This document shows positions 39,487-48,700 of a stretch of 64,000 bases of DNA, one piece after another; position 1 is the first letter of the stretch; the number at the start of each line of letters is the position of its first letter. The DNA lies in assembly GCA_031269945.1 (NCBI GenBank), contig JAISYK010000007.1, forward strand, positions 124,001 through 188,000, read 5' to 3'. A program made the position numbers and the translations under genes. The DNA comes from Candidatus Endomicrobiellum calonymphae. GTDB lineage: Bacteria; Elusimicrobiota; Endomicrobiia; Endomicrobiales; Endomicrobiaceae. The notes under the pieces were generated by a model. The model was given only the letters and a program-made list of their open reading frames with translations. It made no database searches and was not told the DNA's origin.

Positions 39487-41472
39487 TTAAATTAAATCCG
39501 ACGGCATAATTTCTATACCTATAAAAGTCCCAACTGATTGTTTGAAATTTTCCAAAAATTCTGTGAGTTTTAATATATTATTTCTATCACCTTTAATTAT
39601 TATATATTTTCTATAAATGTTGTTAAGTTTTGCAATATATGCTGAAACGGGACCTAGAATTTCTAACTCTAATTTATACTTTATAACTAAATCTTTAAGG
39701 GAAAAAAAAAGTTTTTCTGAGTCTTCGTCAACTTTTTCCATTTTTTTATTCTTTATAGAAATTTTTGCGATATCACAAAATGGTGGATAAGATAGTTTTT
39801 TTCTTTGCTCTATTTCAATTTTATAGAAAGATTTAAAATCGTGTTTTTTTGCATATTCTATAGCGTAATGTTGTGGGTAATTTGTCTGAACTATAACATT
39901 GCCTTTAGCGTAGCCTCTACCAGTACGTCCTGCAACTTGCGTTATTAATTGAAAAGTTTTTTCAATAGATTTAAAATCTGGTATATACAAAGATGTATCT
40001 GCATCTATAATGCATACTAGACTTACTTTTGGAAAATCGAATCCTTTTGCTACCATTTGCGTTCCAAGCAGTATATCGTATTCTTCATTTTTTATTCCAT
40101 TATAAGCCTTTTCATAATTTTTATTGGAGGAGGCTGTATCGCTATCAAGTCTAAATATTCTTGCATGTTTAAAAAGTTTTTTTAATTCATCTTCAATTTT
40201 CTGTGTTCCTGAGCCAAAAATTGTTACATCCTTACATTTACATACAGAACATGGTGCTGGCAAATATTCTGTATTGCCACAATAGTGACATTTAAGCAAA
40301 TCCGGATTTTTATGAAAGACCATTGAAATAGAGCACCTTGGGCATTGATAAATACTATTGCACTTTCTACATATAAGTGTAGAAGAATATCCTCTACGAT
40401 TCAGAAAGACAATTATTTGCTCTTTTCTAGCTAAAACTTTTGATATTGCCTTTATCGTTTCTGGCAGGAACGAACTTGTTTTAAAAGTTCTGTTCTCTAA
40501 TGTTAAAACTTTTACTTCAGGCAACTCTTTATTGTCTATTCGTTTATTTAACTCTATTAGGTTTATCTTTTTATCTATTGCATCTTTATAGCTTTCAAGT
40601 GAAGGTGTTGCTGAACCTAAGATCACAACTGCATTCTGATACTTACATCTCCATTTGGCAATTTCTCTAGTATCATAAGATGGTTTTTGCACTTGTTTAT
40701 ATGTATGCTCGTGCTCTTCATCAATGATTATAAGTCCTAAGTTCTTAAATGGAGTAAATACTGCTGACCTTGCACCTATTATTATTTTTACGTCTCCATT
40801 TATTGCCTTTAAAAATAGATCGTATTTTTCATTATTGCTTATACCACTGTGCCATATTCCAATATTTTTGTTAAATCTTGCCGTTATAATATCTAAAAAT
40901 TGTGTTGTTAAAGAAATGTCAGGAATAAGCATTATAGTACTTCTATTTTGTTTTAAAGCGTATTCTATGGCATTAATATATACTTCAGTTTTCCCAGAAC
41001 CAGTTACTCCATGAATAAGGAAAGAACTATAGACGTTTTTACTCAAAGTTTTATTTATTGAATTTACAGCATTATTCTGTTGTGTATTTAAAATACACTT
41101 TCTATGTTTTACCTTTTTTTCTGTACTTTTGTTCTCAGATATTTTCTTACTTGGTTTCATTGAAGTTGGTATTACTGATGAAAGGGCTTCACCCAAGGAA
41201 CAAACATAGTTTTCTGAAATATACTTTGAAAGCTTTATTGCCTCTTCTGTAATAAGATTATCATTATCTATAATTTTAATAATCCGTTTTAATTTTAAAG
41301 TGTTTATGTTTTTAATATTTATATAAGAAATCGCATAAGCAGTTAAAACTTTTTTACCAAAAGGAACTTTGACTCTTCTTCCGATTATATCCTCTAGTTT
41401 TACGTTACTAAGCGGCAAATAATAAAACATTTTATTTATAGGAATAGGTACAGCTACTTCTAAAACTGTCAT
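39487..41472 (-). CDS. priA: Primosomal replication restart helicase PriA
   Basis: This superfamily-2 helicase reloads the replisome at stalled forks. About 661 aa from the ATG at 41472, which has AGGAG at proper distance and overlaps the glycosylase stop (ATGA). Walker A is HGVTGSGKTEVYI, Walker B is IIDEEHEHTYKQ, and a double zinc-binding insert has CRKCNSIYQCPRC and CHYCGNTEYLPAPC. QVAGRTGRG is the last helicase motif. The longer frame to 41496 is less likely. Confidence 0.95.
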   Translation of the reverse strand: MTVLEVAVPIPINKMFYYLPLSNVKLEDIIGRRVKVPFGKKVLTAYAISYINIKNINTLKLKRIIKIIDNDNLITEEAIKLSKYISENYVCSLGEALSSVIPTSMKPSKKISENKSTEKKVKHRKCILNTQQNNAVNSINKTLSKNVYSSFLIHGVTGSGKTEVYINAIEYALKQNRSTIMLIPDISLTTQFLDIITARFNKNIGIWHSGISNNEKYDLFLKAINGDVKIIIGARSAVFTPFKNLGLIIIDEEHEHTYKQVQKPSYDTREIAKWRCKYQNAVVILGSATPSLESYKDAIDKKINLIELNKRIDNKELPEVKVLTLENRTFKTSSFLPETIKAISKVLARKEQIIVFLNRRGYSSTLICRKCNSIYQCPRCSISMVFHKNPDLLKCHYCGNTEYLPAPCSVCKCKDVTIFGSGTQKIEDELKKLFKHARIFRLDSDTASSNKNYEKAYNGIKNEEYDILLGTQMVAKGFDFPKVSLVCIIDADTSLYIPDFKSIEKTFQLITQVAGRTGRGYAKGNVIVQTNYPQHYAIEYAKKHDFKSFYKIEIEQRKKLSYPPFCDIAKISIKNKKMEKVDEDSEKLFFSLKDLVIKYKLELEILGPVSAYIAKLNNIYRKYIIIKGDRNNILKLTEFLENFKQSVGTFIGIEIMPSDLI

Positions 41473-42230
41473 ATTTCTCCTGTCTCTAAATAACATATTA
41501 CTTTTTTCATATCTTCCCAGACAGGCTTTTTTAAATTTGGATTTCTTAAGAGAGCGGCGGGATGAAAAGTAGGAATAAGTTTTATTCCTCTATATTCTTT
41601 TAGCGTTCCTCTTGTTTTACTAATAGGTTCTTCATTATTCAAGAGCCCTTTGGTAGAAGATGCCCCTAAAGTAACAATGATTTTAGGTTTAATGACTTCA
41701 AGCTGCATATCTAAATAAGCCAAACACGTCCTCATTTCTTCAAATGATGGTGATCTATCATTTGAACGTTTTTCAGGGTTATGCGGATCAATCATAGGAT
41801 GACATTTAACTATATTTGAAATATACACGTCCTCTCTTTTGTAATCCATAGCCTCTATAATTTTTGTTAGAAGTTGCCCAGCTCTTCCTATAAACGGCTC
41901 TCCTTTATGGTCTTCGTCATATCCAGGGCCTTCACCGACAAACATTAATTTAGCACTTTCTGATCCACTTCCAAAAACCGTATTTAAACGACTTTCCCCC
42001 AATGAACATTTCTTACAGCAACTAACTTTCCGTTTAATGTTGTTTAATTTTTCTCTCAGATTTGTATTTTCTGTACAAAAAAACTGACACGCAGATTTTA
42101 AAAAACCATTTTTATTGGATAAAACATCTGTAGTAGCATCTTTATGAATTTCATCTTGCCCCCAATTACTATATTCTTCAAGAGATATTTTGGCAATATG
42201 CAATATTTCTAAATATTTTGATAGTTTCAT
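41469..42230 (-). CDS. Family-4 uracil-DNA glycosylase (Fe-S)
   Basis: This enzyme removes uracil from DNA. The protein has 253 aa; the catalytic fold is residues 70-250. The active-site segment is VGEGPGYDEDHKGEPFIGRAG, and the distal loop TFHPAALLRNP has the family's His. Cysteines in CCKKC, KCHP and RTCLAYL fit the [4Fe-4S] ligand pattern of thermophile-type UDGa. The first about 60 residues are a poorly conserved extension. It overlaps coaB by about 53 bases upstream and priA by two or three bases downstream. Confidence 0.9.
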   Translation of the reverse strand: MKLSKYLEILHIAKISLEEYSNWGQDEIHKDATTDVLSNKNGFLKSACQFFCTENTNLREKLNNIKRKVSCCKKCSLGESRLNTVFGSGSESAKLMFVGEGPGYDEDHKGEPFIGRAGQLLTKIIEAMDYKREDVYISNIVKCHPMIDPHNPEKRSNDRSPSFEEMRTCLAYLDMQLEVIKPKIIVTLGASSTKGLLNNEEPISKTRGTLKEYRGIKLIPTFHPAALLRNPNLKKPVWEDMKKVICYLETGEI

Positions 42231-42831
42231 CTATAATTCTTTTAGCAATAAATCTTTTGGTTTTATTTTTTATTTCTAAAATATTATTATTACTTATTAT
42301 GTGTGCTGTTGTAACCTTCGAGTTAAATGATTCTTTGCCGTTAGCAACTATTATATCAAGTTTTTTATTTTTCAGTTTGAATCTAGCGGTATCTACTAAA
42401 TTCTCAGTTTCAAGAGCAAACCCAACTACAACTTGGTTTTTTTTATTCTTGCCACAATACCTTGCTATGTCAGGATTTCGTTTGAACTCTAATGATATTC
42501 TTGAATTTCTCCTTTTGATTTTGTGTTTATAAGTTTTTACCGGTCTATAGTCTGAAACAGCCGCAGCATTTATAATTATATCAGCTTTATTAAGATTTAA
42601 TTTTACTTCTTTAAACATTTCCAGCGCTGTTGTAACTTTTATAAGTTCTACATTTGGTGGGAACGTATCTACTGGTCCTGAAATAAAAATAACTCTATAC
42701 TTCTTCATTATGGCAACATCGGCAAGAGCACTCCCCATCTTCCCTGATGATTCATTACTTATAAATCTAACTGGATCAATATGCTCTTTAGTAGGTCCTG
42801 ACGAAATAAGAAACGTGAGTTTTTTCTGCAT
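42178..42831 (-). CDS. coaB: Phosphopantothenate--cysteine ligase (CoaB domain as a separate protein)
   Basis: This enzyme joins cysteine to 4'-phosphopantothenate in CoA synthesis. The protein has 217 aa. It begins at the domain start (SSGPTKEHIDPVRFISNESS) with the GKMG loop, and continues with NAAAVSDYRPV, FKRNPDIA and VGFALETENL. In most bacteria this is the second half of a fused CoaBC. Here coaC is a separate frame ending 24 bases upstream, with an in-frame start and no residual linker. It looks like a stable split rather than a frameshift. Confidence 0.93.
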   Translation of the reverse strand: MQKKLTFLISSGPTKEHIDPVRFISNESSGKMGSALADVAIMKKYRVIFISGPVDTFPPNVELIKVTTALEMFKEVKLNLNKADIIINAAAVSDYRPVKTYKHKIKRRNSRISLEFKRNPDIARYCGKNKKNQVVVGFALETENLVDTARFKLKNKKLDIIVANGKESFNSKVTTAHIISNNNILEIKNKTKRFIAKRIIDETIKIFRNIAYCQNIS

Positions 42832-42855
42832 TTTTGTAAAAATTTATTTATGTTT

Positions 42856-43398
42856 TTATGCGAGATTAATTAGAAACGATATAATAGCTTCAACTGAAGC
42901 AAGTTTTCCATTTCCGTAATTACCACAGGCAAGTTCTCCATTTTCAGGCATAACAAACCTGTATCCATAGCTTTTTAGAGTTTTGATGTTATTTTGAGTA
43001 GCTCTATGATTAAACATGTTTGTATTCATCGCAGGGCACACTACAACGCTTGCTTTTGAAGCCAGTACGGTACATGTAAGCAAATCATCTGCTCTACCAC
43101 AGGCAAGTTTTGCTATAACATCAGCAGTAGCTGGAACGACAACAATTAAATCAGCTTTTTGGGCAAGCGATATATGACTTATTTCAAACTTATCAGTATA
43201 TTTAAACATACCGTCATATATCTTGTTTTTCGACAAAGTTTGTATGGTAAGTGGTGTAATAAATCGATGAGCATTCCTTGTCAAAACACATTCAACATTT
43301 GCTTTAAGACTGACAAGCCGCCTGATAACATCGTAGCTCTTGTAAGCTGCAATTCCACCACAAACACCTAAAATAATATTTTTATTTCTTAGAAACAT
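42856..43398 (-). CDS. coaC: Phosphopantothenoylcysteine decarboxylase (CoaC domain as a separate protein)
   Basis: This flavoprotein decarboxylates phosphopantothenoylcysteine to phosphopantetheine. The protein has 180 aa of the HFCD fold. ILGVCGGIAAYKSYDVIR binds FMN, the catalytic His is in ISHISLAQKADL, VPATADVIAKLACGRADDLL and CPAMNTNMF follow, and the lid CGNYGNGKLA is intact. It forms the CoaB partner by position. Confidence 0.94.
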   Translation of the reverse strand: MFLRNKNIILGVCGGIAAYKSYDVIRRLVSLKANVECVLTRNAHRFITPLTIQTLSKNKIYDGMFKYTDKFEISHISLAQKADLIVVVPATADVIAKLACGRADDLLTCTVLASKASVVVCPAMNTNMFNHRATQNNIKTLKSYGYRFVMPENGELACGNYGNGKLASVEAIISFLINLA

Positions 43399-43431
43399 AA
43401 AAAATTATTGTTTTGTTATTGCAAAAGTGCT

Positions 43432-43641
43432 TCATTCCACTCCTTTTTGTTTTTTATGCGCTTCAGCACTTGTTAGAACGTCATTTAAGGCTTTGTTTAT
43501 AAGCTCAACTTGCGTGAATTTTCTATACTCACCATCTTTCTTTATTATTTCAATTTGTTCTAGCACAAGTTTCACTATCTCATATCGTCCTAGCTTAAAC
43601 ATCGACATCATTAATTCTAATTGCGCTTCCATTAATTTCAC
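43432..43641 (-). CDS. rpoZ: RNA polymerase omega subunit
   Basis: This small polymerase assembly subunit has 69 aa. RYEIVKLVLEQIEIIKKD matches the omega core (RYELV...), and ELINKALNDVLTSAEA matches the second helix. The usual neighbourhood gmk-rpoZ-coaBC is present, although gmk is decayed. Start is GTG at 43641, or the ATG at 43632 three codons in. The sequence is quite divergent, so confidence rests partly on position. Confidence 0.75.
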   Translation of the reverse strand: MKLMEAQLELMMSMFKLGRYEIVKLVLEQIEIIKKDGEYRKFTQVELINKALNDVLTSAEAHKKQKGVE

Positions 43642-43688
43642 TTTTCTATGTATCTCCCAATTAAAATGTTTCTCTTTTGAACTTTACG

Positions 43689-44240
43689 TCACAATGATTT
43701 TATAACTATCTCTATTGCTTTTATAAGCATTTCTAAACTTGTGTTTGCGACTTTCTAGATATTCATATTTTCAATAAATTCAAGCTCTTTTTTCTGCATT
43801 ACTAAAACGTGTTCTTATTACTTTGTGTCAATCTATATTTCTAAATTTCTAAGAATTTTTATACCACGAATCATCATGAAAACCACACAAGCTTTTGGAT
43901 ACAACTTTCTTATATTTACGCACCTTCTCAAACATCAATTTCCAAAAAAAAACAGCCTTCCCCGTTTTTTAAACCTATTTTCTAGCATCACCTTTGCAGT
44001 ATCGTAACAAACACCATAAACTTCTTTCCACACACCCATTCGGTCAGCGAACTTCTTTTCATTATCAACCATTTTCCTGAATTCTACTCCACCTGAAAAA
44101 AACACTCTTACCCACCTCCACAGTATATGATACCAAATAGAATCATACCCATACTTTCTCTTATAACAGCACTACATACACTAGCCATTTCACCTTACTC
44201 CGAAAGTCGCAGAAACAACCACTGCACTGCTTAACAATAA
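43689..44240 (-). pseudogene. gmk: Decayed gmk (guanylate kinase)
   Basis: Ordered fragments of guanylate kinase appear on the minus strand in shifting frames. VVSATFGV (remains of the P-loop) is at about 44193-44219, then TSVCSAVI-like residues. FRKMVDNEKKFADRMGVWKE and YGVCYDTAKVMLENR are followed by EIDV then, one frame over, RKLYPKACVVFM. Finally ELEFIENM and VANTSLEMLIKAIEIV end the gene at a TGA (43689-43691). Stops and frameshifts are many. It lies directly upstream of rpoZ as in other bacteria. The left boundary is approximate. Confidence 0.88.
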
Positions 44241-44432
44241 CGGCCAAGTATAACTCTTTCTTTGCTTAATTTTACACTTAGCCTTAAACCATAATCAAAA
44301 AGTGTAAGAAAACTAAGATACAATTTAACAATTATTGCACAACTATTGATACTTATTTTTCTCTTAATTACTTGTTAATATTTTCTTAGATAACTTCTAA
44401 TTTCTAATTCTAAAACTATGATAACACAACAA

Positions 44433-44506
44433 TCGGGAAGGCGGGACTTGAACCCGCAACCTCCTGCTCCCAAAGCAGGCACGATATCCAATTACGCTAC
44501 TTCCCG
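44433..44506 (-). tRNA. tRNA-Pro (TGG anticodon), overlapping the end of rdgB
   Basis: From 44506 on the minus strand: acceptor CGGGAAG/CTTCCCG with discriminator A, anticodon stem CCTGC/GCAGG with loop TTTGGGA (anticodon TGG), and T arm GCGGG-TTCAAGT-CCCGC. The rdgB stop codon TAG (44497-44499) is formed by tRNA positions 8-10, so the two genes overlap by ten bases on the same strand. CCA is not encoded. Confidence 0.96.
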
Positions 44507-45105
44507 GATGGATTCATCAGTTCTCTTATAATTTTTTTAGCTTTTTTTAAAGCTTTAGCCCTGTGACTTATAGAATTTTTCATGTCGAGGCTAAGTTCCG
44601 CTAAAGTTTTTTTATACTTAGGAACGTAAAAAACAGGGTCGTATCCAAATCCACCAATTCCTGCACGACCCTTCACTATACCAAATATTTCTCCACTTAC
44701 CAACAACACTTTACCACGGGGATTCGCAATCGCTATAACTGTTTTAAGTTTTGCTATTCTTTTTTTTTGAGGGACATTTTTTAATGCCTCGAGCAATTTT
44801 TTATTATTTTCATAGCTAGAACACTTTTCGCCAGCATACCTCGCTGAATAAACACCTGGATTACCATCTAAATAATCAACTTCGATACCTGAATCGTCTG
44901 CTATAGTCCACTCTTTAAAAAAATCTGCAGCTTCTCTTGCCTTTTTTGAAGCGTTTTTTTCAAGCGTCTTTTCATTTTCTATTGTTACGGGATAAGAAGA
45001 GAAAGAAGTCATAGGCACAATTTCAATACCTACATCTTTCAATATTAACTTGATTTCTTCTACTTTGTGTCTATTGTTGGTGGCAAGAATTATTCTGTTT
45101 ATCAT
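44497..45105 (-). CDS. rdgB: RdgB/HAM1-family XTP/dITP pyrophosphatase
   Basis: This enzyme hydrolyses deaminated purine nucleotides (ITP, dITP, XTP). The protein has 202 aa. LATNNRHKVEEI starts it, EWTIADDSGIEVDYLDGNPG and YSARYAG form the core, and GGFGYDPVFYVP and SHRAKALKK are the C-terminal signatures. The last residues MNPSGK and the TAG stop are read from the first bases of the downstream tRNA-Pro. It lies 14 bases after valS ends. Confidence 0.95.
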   Translation of the reverse strand: MINRIILATNNRHKVEEIKLILKDVGIEIVPMTSFSSYPVTIENEKTLEKNASKKAREAADFFKEWTIADDSGIEVDYLDGNPGVYSARYAGEKCSSYENNKKLLEALKNVPQKKRIAKLKTVIAIANPRGKVLLVSGEIFGIVKGRAGIGGFGYDPVFYVPKYKKTLAELSLDMKNSISHRAKALKKAKKIIRELMNPSGK

Positions 45106-45118
45106 TTTAAATTCTACT

Positions 45119-47773
45119 TTAAATTAAAGACTTTAAATTTTTATTAATTCTTTCAATTTTTAATTTCATTTCATGGAGTCTTATCTTGGTTTTTTCTATT
45201 TCAGTTTTAGGGGCCTTTTTTATAAAATTTTTATTGCTTAGCTTTAGTGTCACTTTTTCAACTTCTTGATTTGTAAGAGCGATCTCTTTTTCGAGTCTTA
45301 TTTTTTCTTTTTCAATGCCAATAAACCCTTCTAACGGTATAAATACTTCAATATTCCCAGCAATTATAGATACAAAATTTCTAAGTTTTGCAATATTTTT
45401 GAGATACTGCATTGATTTGACTCTAGCAAGTTGCTTTATATAATGCTTGTTCTCTATTATTGTACCTTCTATTTTATCATTATTGTCTAAAGTGTTAAAC
45501 AAAACCTTGATTTGCATTGTAGATGGAATGTTCAACTCGCTTCTTAATGTTCTTATTTTTATGATTATGTCTTGAATAGTATTCATTTCTTTTATAGAAG
45601 ATTCACTATAAAAATTTTCAGAAATTGCAAATAGAATACTTTCAGCTATTATTTTTTCGTTTTTATTTAATATTTGCCATATTTCTGATGTTATAAAAGG
45701 AATTATTGGAGACATTAGTTGTAACATTGACTTTAGTATATAAACAAGTATCGCTAGAACTTGTTTTTTTATATTTAAATTTGTTGATGTTATACGTATT
45801 TTTGAAAGCTCTACATACCAATTACAGTATTTTGTCCAAAAAAAATCATAAATTTCTCTTGCTGCGTTGTCGATATTGTAAAATTCGTAAGCTCTTTTGA
45901 TTTTTGCAGTTGAGTTTGTAAACTCTGCTATAATCCATTTGTCGGAAAGCTCGATAGGTTGAATAGCGTTGTCAAGTTTGTCAATATGTTCAAGATTTAC
46001 TATCACAAATCTCGATGCATTCCATATTTTATTCATAAAGTTTCTAGATGCTAAAAACGATGTATTTGAAATTTGCATATCTCTTCCAGGAGCAGCAGCT
46101 TTTGCTAAGGTGAATCTCAATGCATCAGTACCATATTGATCCATAACATTAAGAGGGTCAACAACATTACCAAGAGATTTTGACATCTTTTTGCCATGTT
46201 TATCTCTTATTATTCCATGAATAAAAACATTATAGTATGGAATTTCTTTCATAAACTCTATTCCAAACTGTACCATTCTTGCAACCCACAAATACAAGAT
46301 CTCATGTCCTGTAACTAAGACAGATGTTGGATAAAAATATTTTAATTCTTTGTTATTTTCTTCTTTTCCCCAATTGAAAACACTTATTGGCCATAGAGCT
46401 GAAGAAAACCAAGTATCCAAAACATCTTCATCCTGAATAAAATTTTTGCTTTTACAATCATGGCATTCTATTGGTTTATCAAACGAAGCAATGGGCCTAC
46501 ACTTTGTTCTATTGCCATTTTCATCAACGCAATAATAAACTGGTATTCTATGTCCCCACCATATTTGACGACTTATGCACCAATCTTTTAAATTTTCAAG
46601 CCATAAAATGTAAGGTTTTTTCCATGACTGTGGATAAAAAAAAATTTTTTCACTATTTACTGCTTCAACTGCTTTTTTAGACATGTCACGTACGTTTAAA
46701 AACCACTGCTCTGATATTAACAGCTCTATTTTTGTAGAGCATCTATAACATTTTCCAACCGAGTGAGTGTGGTCGTCTACCTTTACCAAAAAATCTTTAA
46801 CACTTAAATCTTCAACAACTTTTTTTCTTGCCTCTTCGACAATCAATTCTTGATATTTAGATGGAACATTTATCATTTTTCCATTAGTATCAATTATTTC
46901 TAGAATTTCAAGTTTATTCCTTTTCGCTATTTCGTTGTCAGTTGCGTCGTGTGCAGGTGTAATCTTAACGACACCTGTCCCAAAAGATTTATCAATAATC
47001 GAGTCTGAAATTACTTTTATTTCTTTATCTATTATCGGAATTTTTACTGATTTCCCTACTAAACTTGTGTATCTTTTATCCTCAGGATTTACGGCGAGAG
47101 CAGTATCCCCAAAAATTGTTTCTGGTCTTGTAGTTGCAACAACAACATATTCTTTTGGATTAACTAAATAGTATTTTAGATACCATAAGTTGCTTCTCTC
47201 ATGTTCATATTCTATTTCTGTATCAGACAATGCAGTTCCACATCTATAACACCAATTTACAAGTCTTTTCCCTTTGTATATAAGTCCTTTATTAAATAAT
47301 TGTATAAATGCTCTTTTGACAGCCTTTGAGCGACTTTTATCCATTGTAAAGGCTACTCTGTCCCAATCTAAACCACAACCAAGTTTTTTAAGTTGATCTA
47401 ATATCACATCGCCAGTTTCAATTCTCCATTCAGACATTCTTTGTAAAAATCTCTCACGACCCAAGTCATGTTTCGTTTTTCCTTCTTTTTTTTTAAGGAG
47501 CCTTTCAACAACATTCTGCGTAGCTATACCGCCATGATCTATTCCGGGAACCCATAAAGTATTATATCCCTGAAGTTTTTTAAACCTAATTATGACATCT
47601 TGCAATGTGTTATTTAAAGCATGTCCCATATGAAGACATCCAGTTATATTAGGGGGTGGAATAACCACTGTAAAAGGTTTATTATTACTAGACTTTGCAG
47701 AAAACGTTTTATTTTCTACCCAATACTTGCACCATTTTTCTTCAATTCTTTTAGGGGCGTAAACTCTTTCCAT
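45119..47773 (-). CDS. valS: Valyl-tRNA synthetase
   Basis: Class-I synthetase, 884 aa, full length. The HIGH motif is GCLHMGHALNNTL (near residue 45), KMSKS is in HGKKMSKSLGNVVDP, and the editing domain carries TTRPETIFGDTALAVNP. It has a C-terminal coiled coil (residues about 820-884). A TATAAT lies at 47819-47814 on the minus strand, 41 bases before the start, but its -35 is poor. Confidence 0.97.
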   Translation of the reverse strand: MERVYAPKRIEEKWCKYWVENKTFSAKSSNNKPFTVVIPPPNITGCLHMGHALNNTLQDVIIRFKKLQGYNTLWVPGIDHGGIATQNVVERLLKKKEGKTKHDLGRERFLQRMSEWRIETGDVILDQLKKLGCGLDWDRVAFTMDKSRSKAVKRAFIQLFNKGLIYKGKRLVNWCYRCGTALSDTEIEYEHERSNLWYLKYYLVNPKEYVVVATTRPETIFGDTALAVNPEDKRYTSLVGKSVKIPIIDKEIKVISDSIIDKSFGTGVVKITPAHDATDNEIAKRNKLEILEIIDTNGKMINVPSKYQELIVEEARKKVVEDLSVKDFLVKVDDHTHSVGKCYRCSTKIELLISEQWFLNVRDMSKKAVEAVNSEKIFFYPQSWKKPYILWLENLKDWCISRQIWWGHRIPVYYCVDENGNRTKCRPIASFDKPIECHDCKSKNFIQDEDVLDTWFSSALWPISVFNWGKEENNKELKYFYPTSVLVTGHEILYLWVARMVQFGIEFMKEIPYYNVFIHGIIRDKHGKKMSKSLGNVVDPLNVMDQYGTDALRFTLAKAAAPGRDMQISNTSFLASRNFMNKIWNASRFVIVNLEHIDKLDNAIQPIELSDKWIIAEFTNSTAKIKRAYEFYNIDNAAREIYDFFWTKYCNWYVELSKIRITSTNLNIKKQVLAILVYILKSMLQLMSPIIPFITSEIWQILNKNEKIIAESILFAISENFYSESSIKEMNTIQDIIIKIRTLRSELNIPSTMQIKVLFNTLDNNDKIEGTIIENKHYIKQLARVKSMQYLKNIAKLRNFVSIIAGNIEVFIPLEGFIGIEKEKIRLEKEIALTNQEVEKVTLKLSNKNFIKKAPKTEIEKTKIRLHEMKLKIERINKNLKSLI

Positions 47774-48036
47774 CAGAGACCTCTCAATAATCTGAATGAG
47801 TTGAACGAGTGAAATTATACTAAAAAATTACCATGTTGTATAAAATTAGTGTGTTACCTAATAAAAATTAACTCACTAATATGATGGATTACTAATTTCT
47901 ACTACTTATAGAGATTGTAAACTAGATTCCAGATAAACAATGTGTTATAATAATTATATAATCGAAGTTTTTGTATTGTTTGTTTAAGTGTTTTTTATTG
48001 AAAGACAATGAAAAGGTTAAAAAAATATTGATTAAA

Positions 48037-48546
48037 ATGAGAAAAGTTGTATTTGTGACCGCTCCTAAGGACTTTAGAGATGAAGAGTATTATAAACCTA
48101 AAAAAGTTCTTGAAAAAGAGGGTATTGAAGTAATAACTGCAAGTTTAAAAGTAGGAGAACTTGAGGGCAGATTTGGATACAAGGCAATAAGCACATATAC
48201 TATTCAAGATATTGGTTTAAATGATTTTGATGCAATAGCATATATTGGCGGGAACGGGTCAAGTATATTTTTTGATGACCTTAATGCTTTAAGGCTTGCA
48301 AAAAGTTTCTGTAAATGTGAAAAACCTATAGCTTCAATATGCATAGCAGGTGTAATTCTTGCAAACGCTGGCATTTTGAAAGGTAAGAAAGCAACGGTTT
48401 TTAGTGACGGAAAAGAGTTTTTAACAAAGGGAGGTGCCATATACACCGGAATACCTTTGGAGATTGATGGGAATATTATTACTGCAAATGGGCCAGAGGT
48501 TGCAGAAGATTTTGGGAGAGCTATTGTGAAGGTGTTAGGTGATTAA
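48037..48546 (+). CDS. DJ-1/PfpI-family protein
   Basis: About 169 aa from the ATG at 48037, where homology starts (MRKVVFVTAPKDFRDEEYYK); the frame opens earlier at 47971 without family similarity. GREG-like acid YIGGNGSSIF and the nucleophile elbow ASICIAGVILANAGIL are visible. The cysteine is kept but the usual following His is Ile. KKATVFSDGKEFL completes the family pattern. Members are proteases, deglycases or chaperones; the substrate cannot be told. It is one of only three plus-strand genes. A possible extended -10 (TTATAAT, 47945-47951) lies upstream. Confidence 0.88.
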   Translation: MRKVVFVTAPKDFRDEEYYKPKKVLEKEGIEVITASLKVGELEGRFGYKAISTYTIQDIGLNDFDAIAYIGGNGSSIFFDDLNALRLAKSFCKCEKPIASICIAGVILANAGILKGKKATVFSDGKEFLTKGGAIYTGIPLEIDGNIITANGPEVAEDFGRAIVKVLGD

Positions 48547-48700
48547 TTTTTCAAATTTTTGAAGAATGTTTGTAATTTGTTATTACTATGTAAAGTTTTT
48601 GTATGTGAAAGATTTTTGCTATCGCTTGGTTTGCGTTTTTGGAATTAAAAGTATGTGGGTGGTGGGTGAGTTGGAGAGTGTTTAGAGAGTTTAGAGACAA

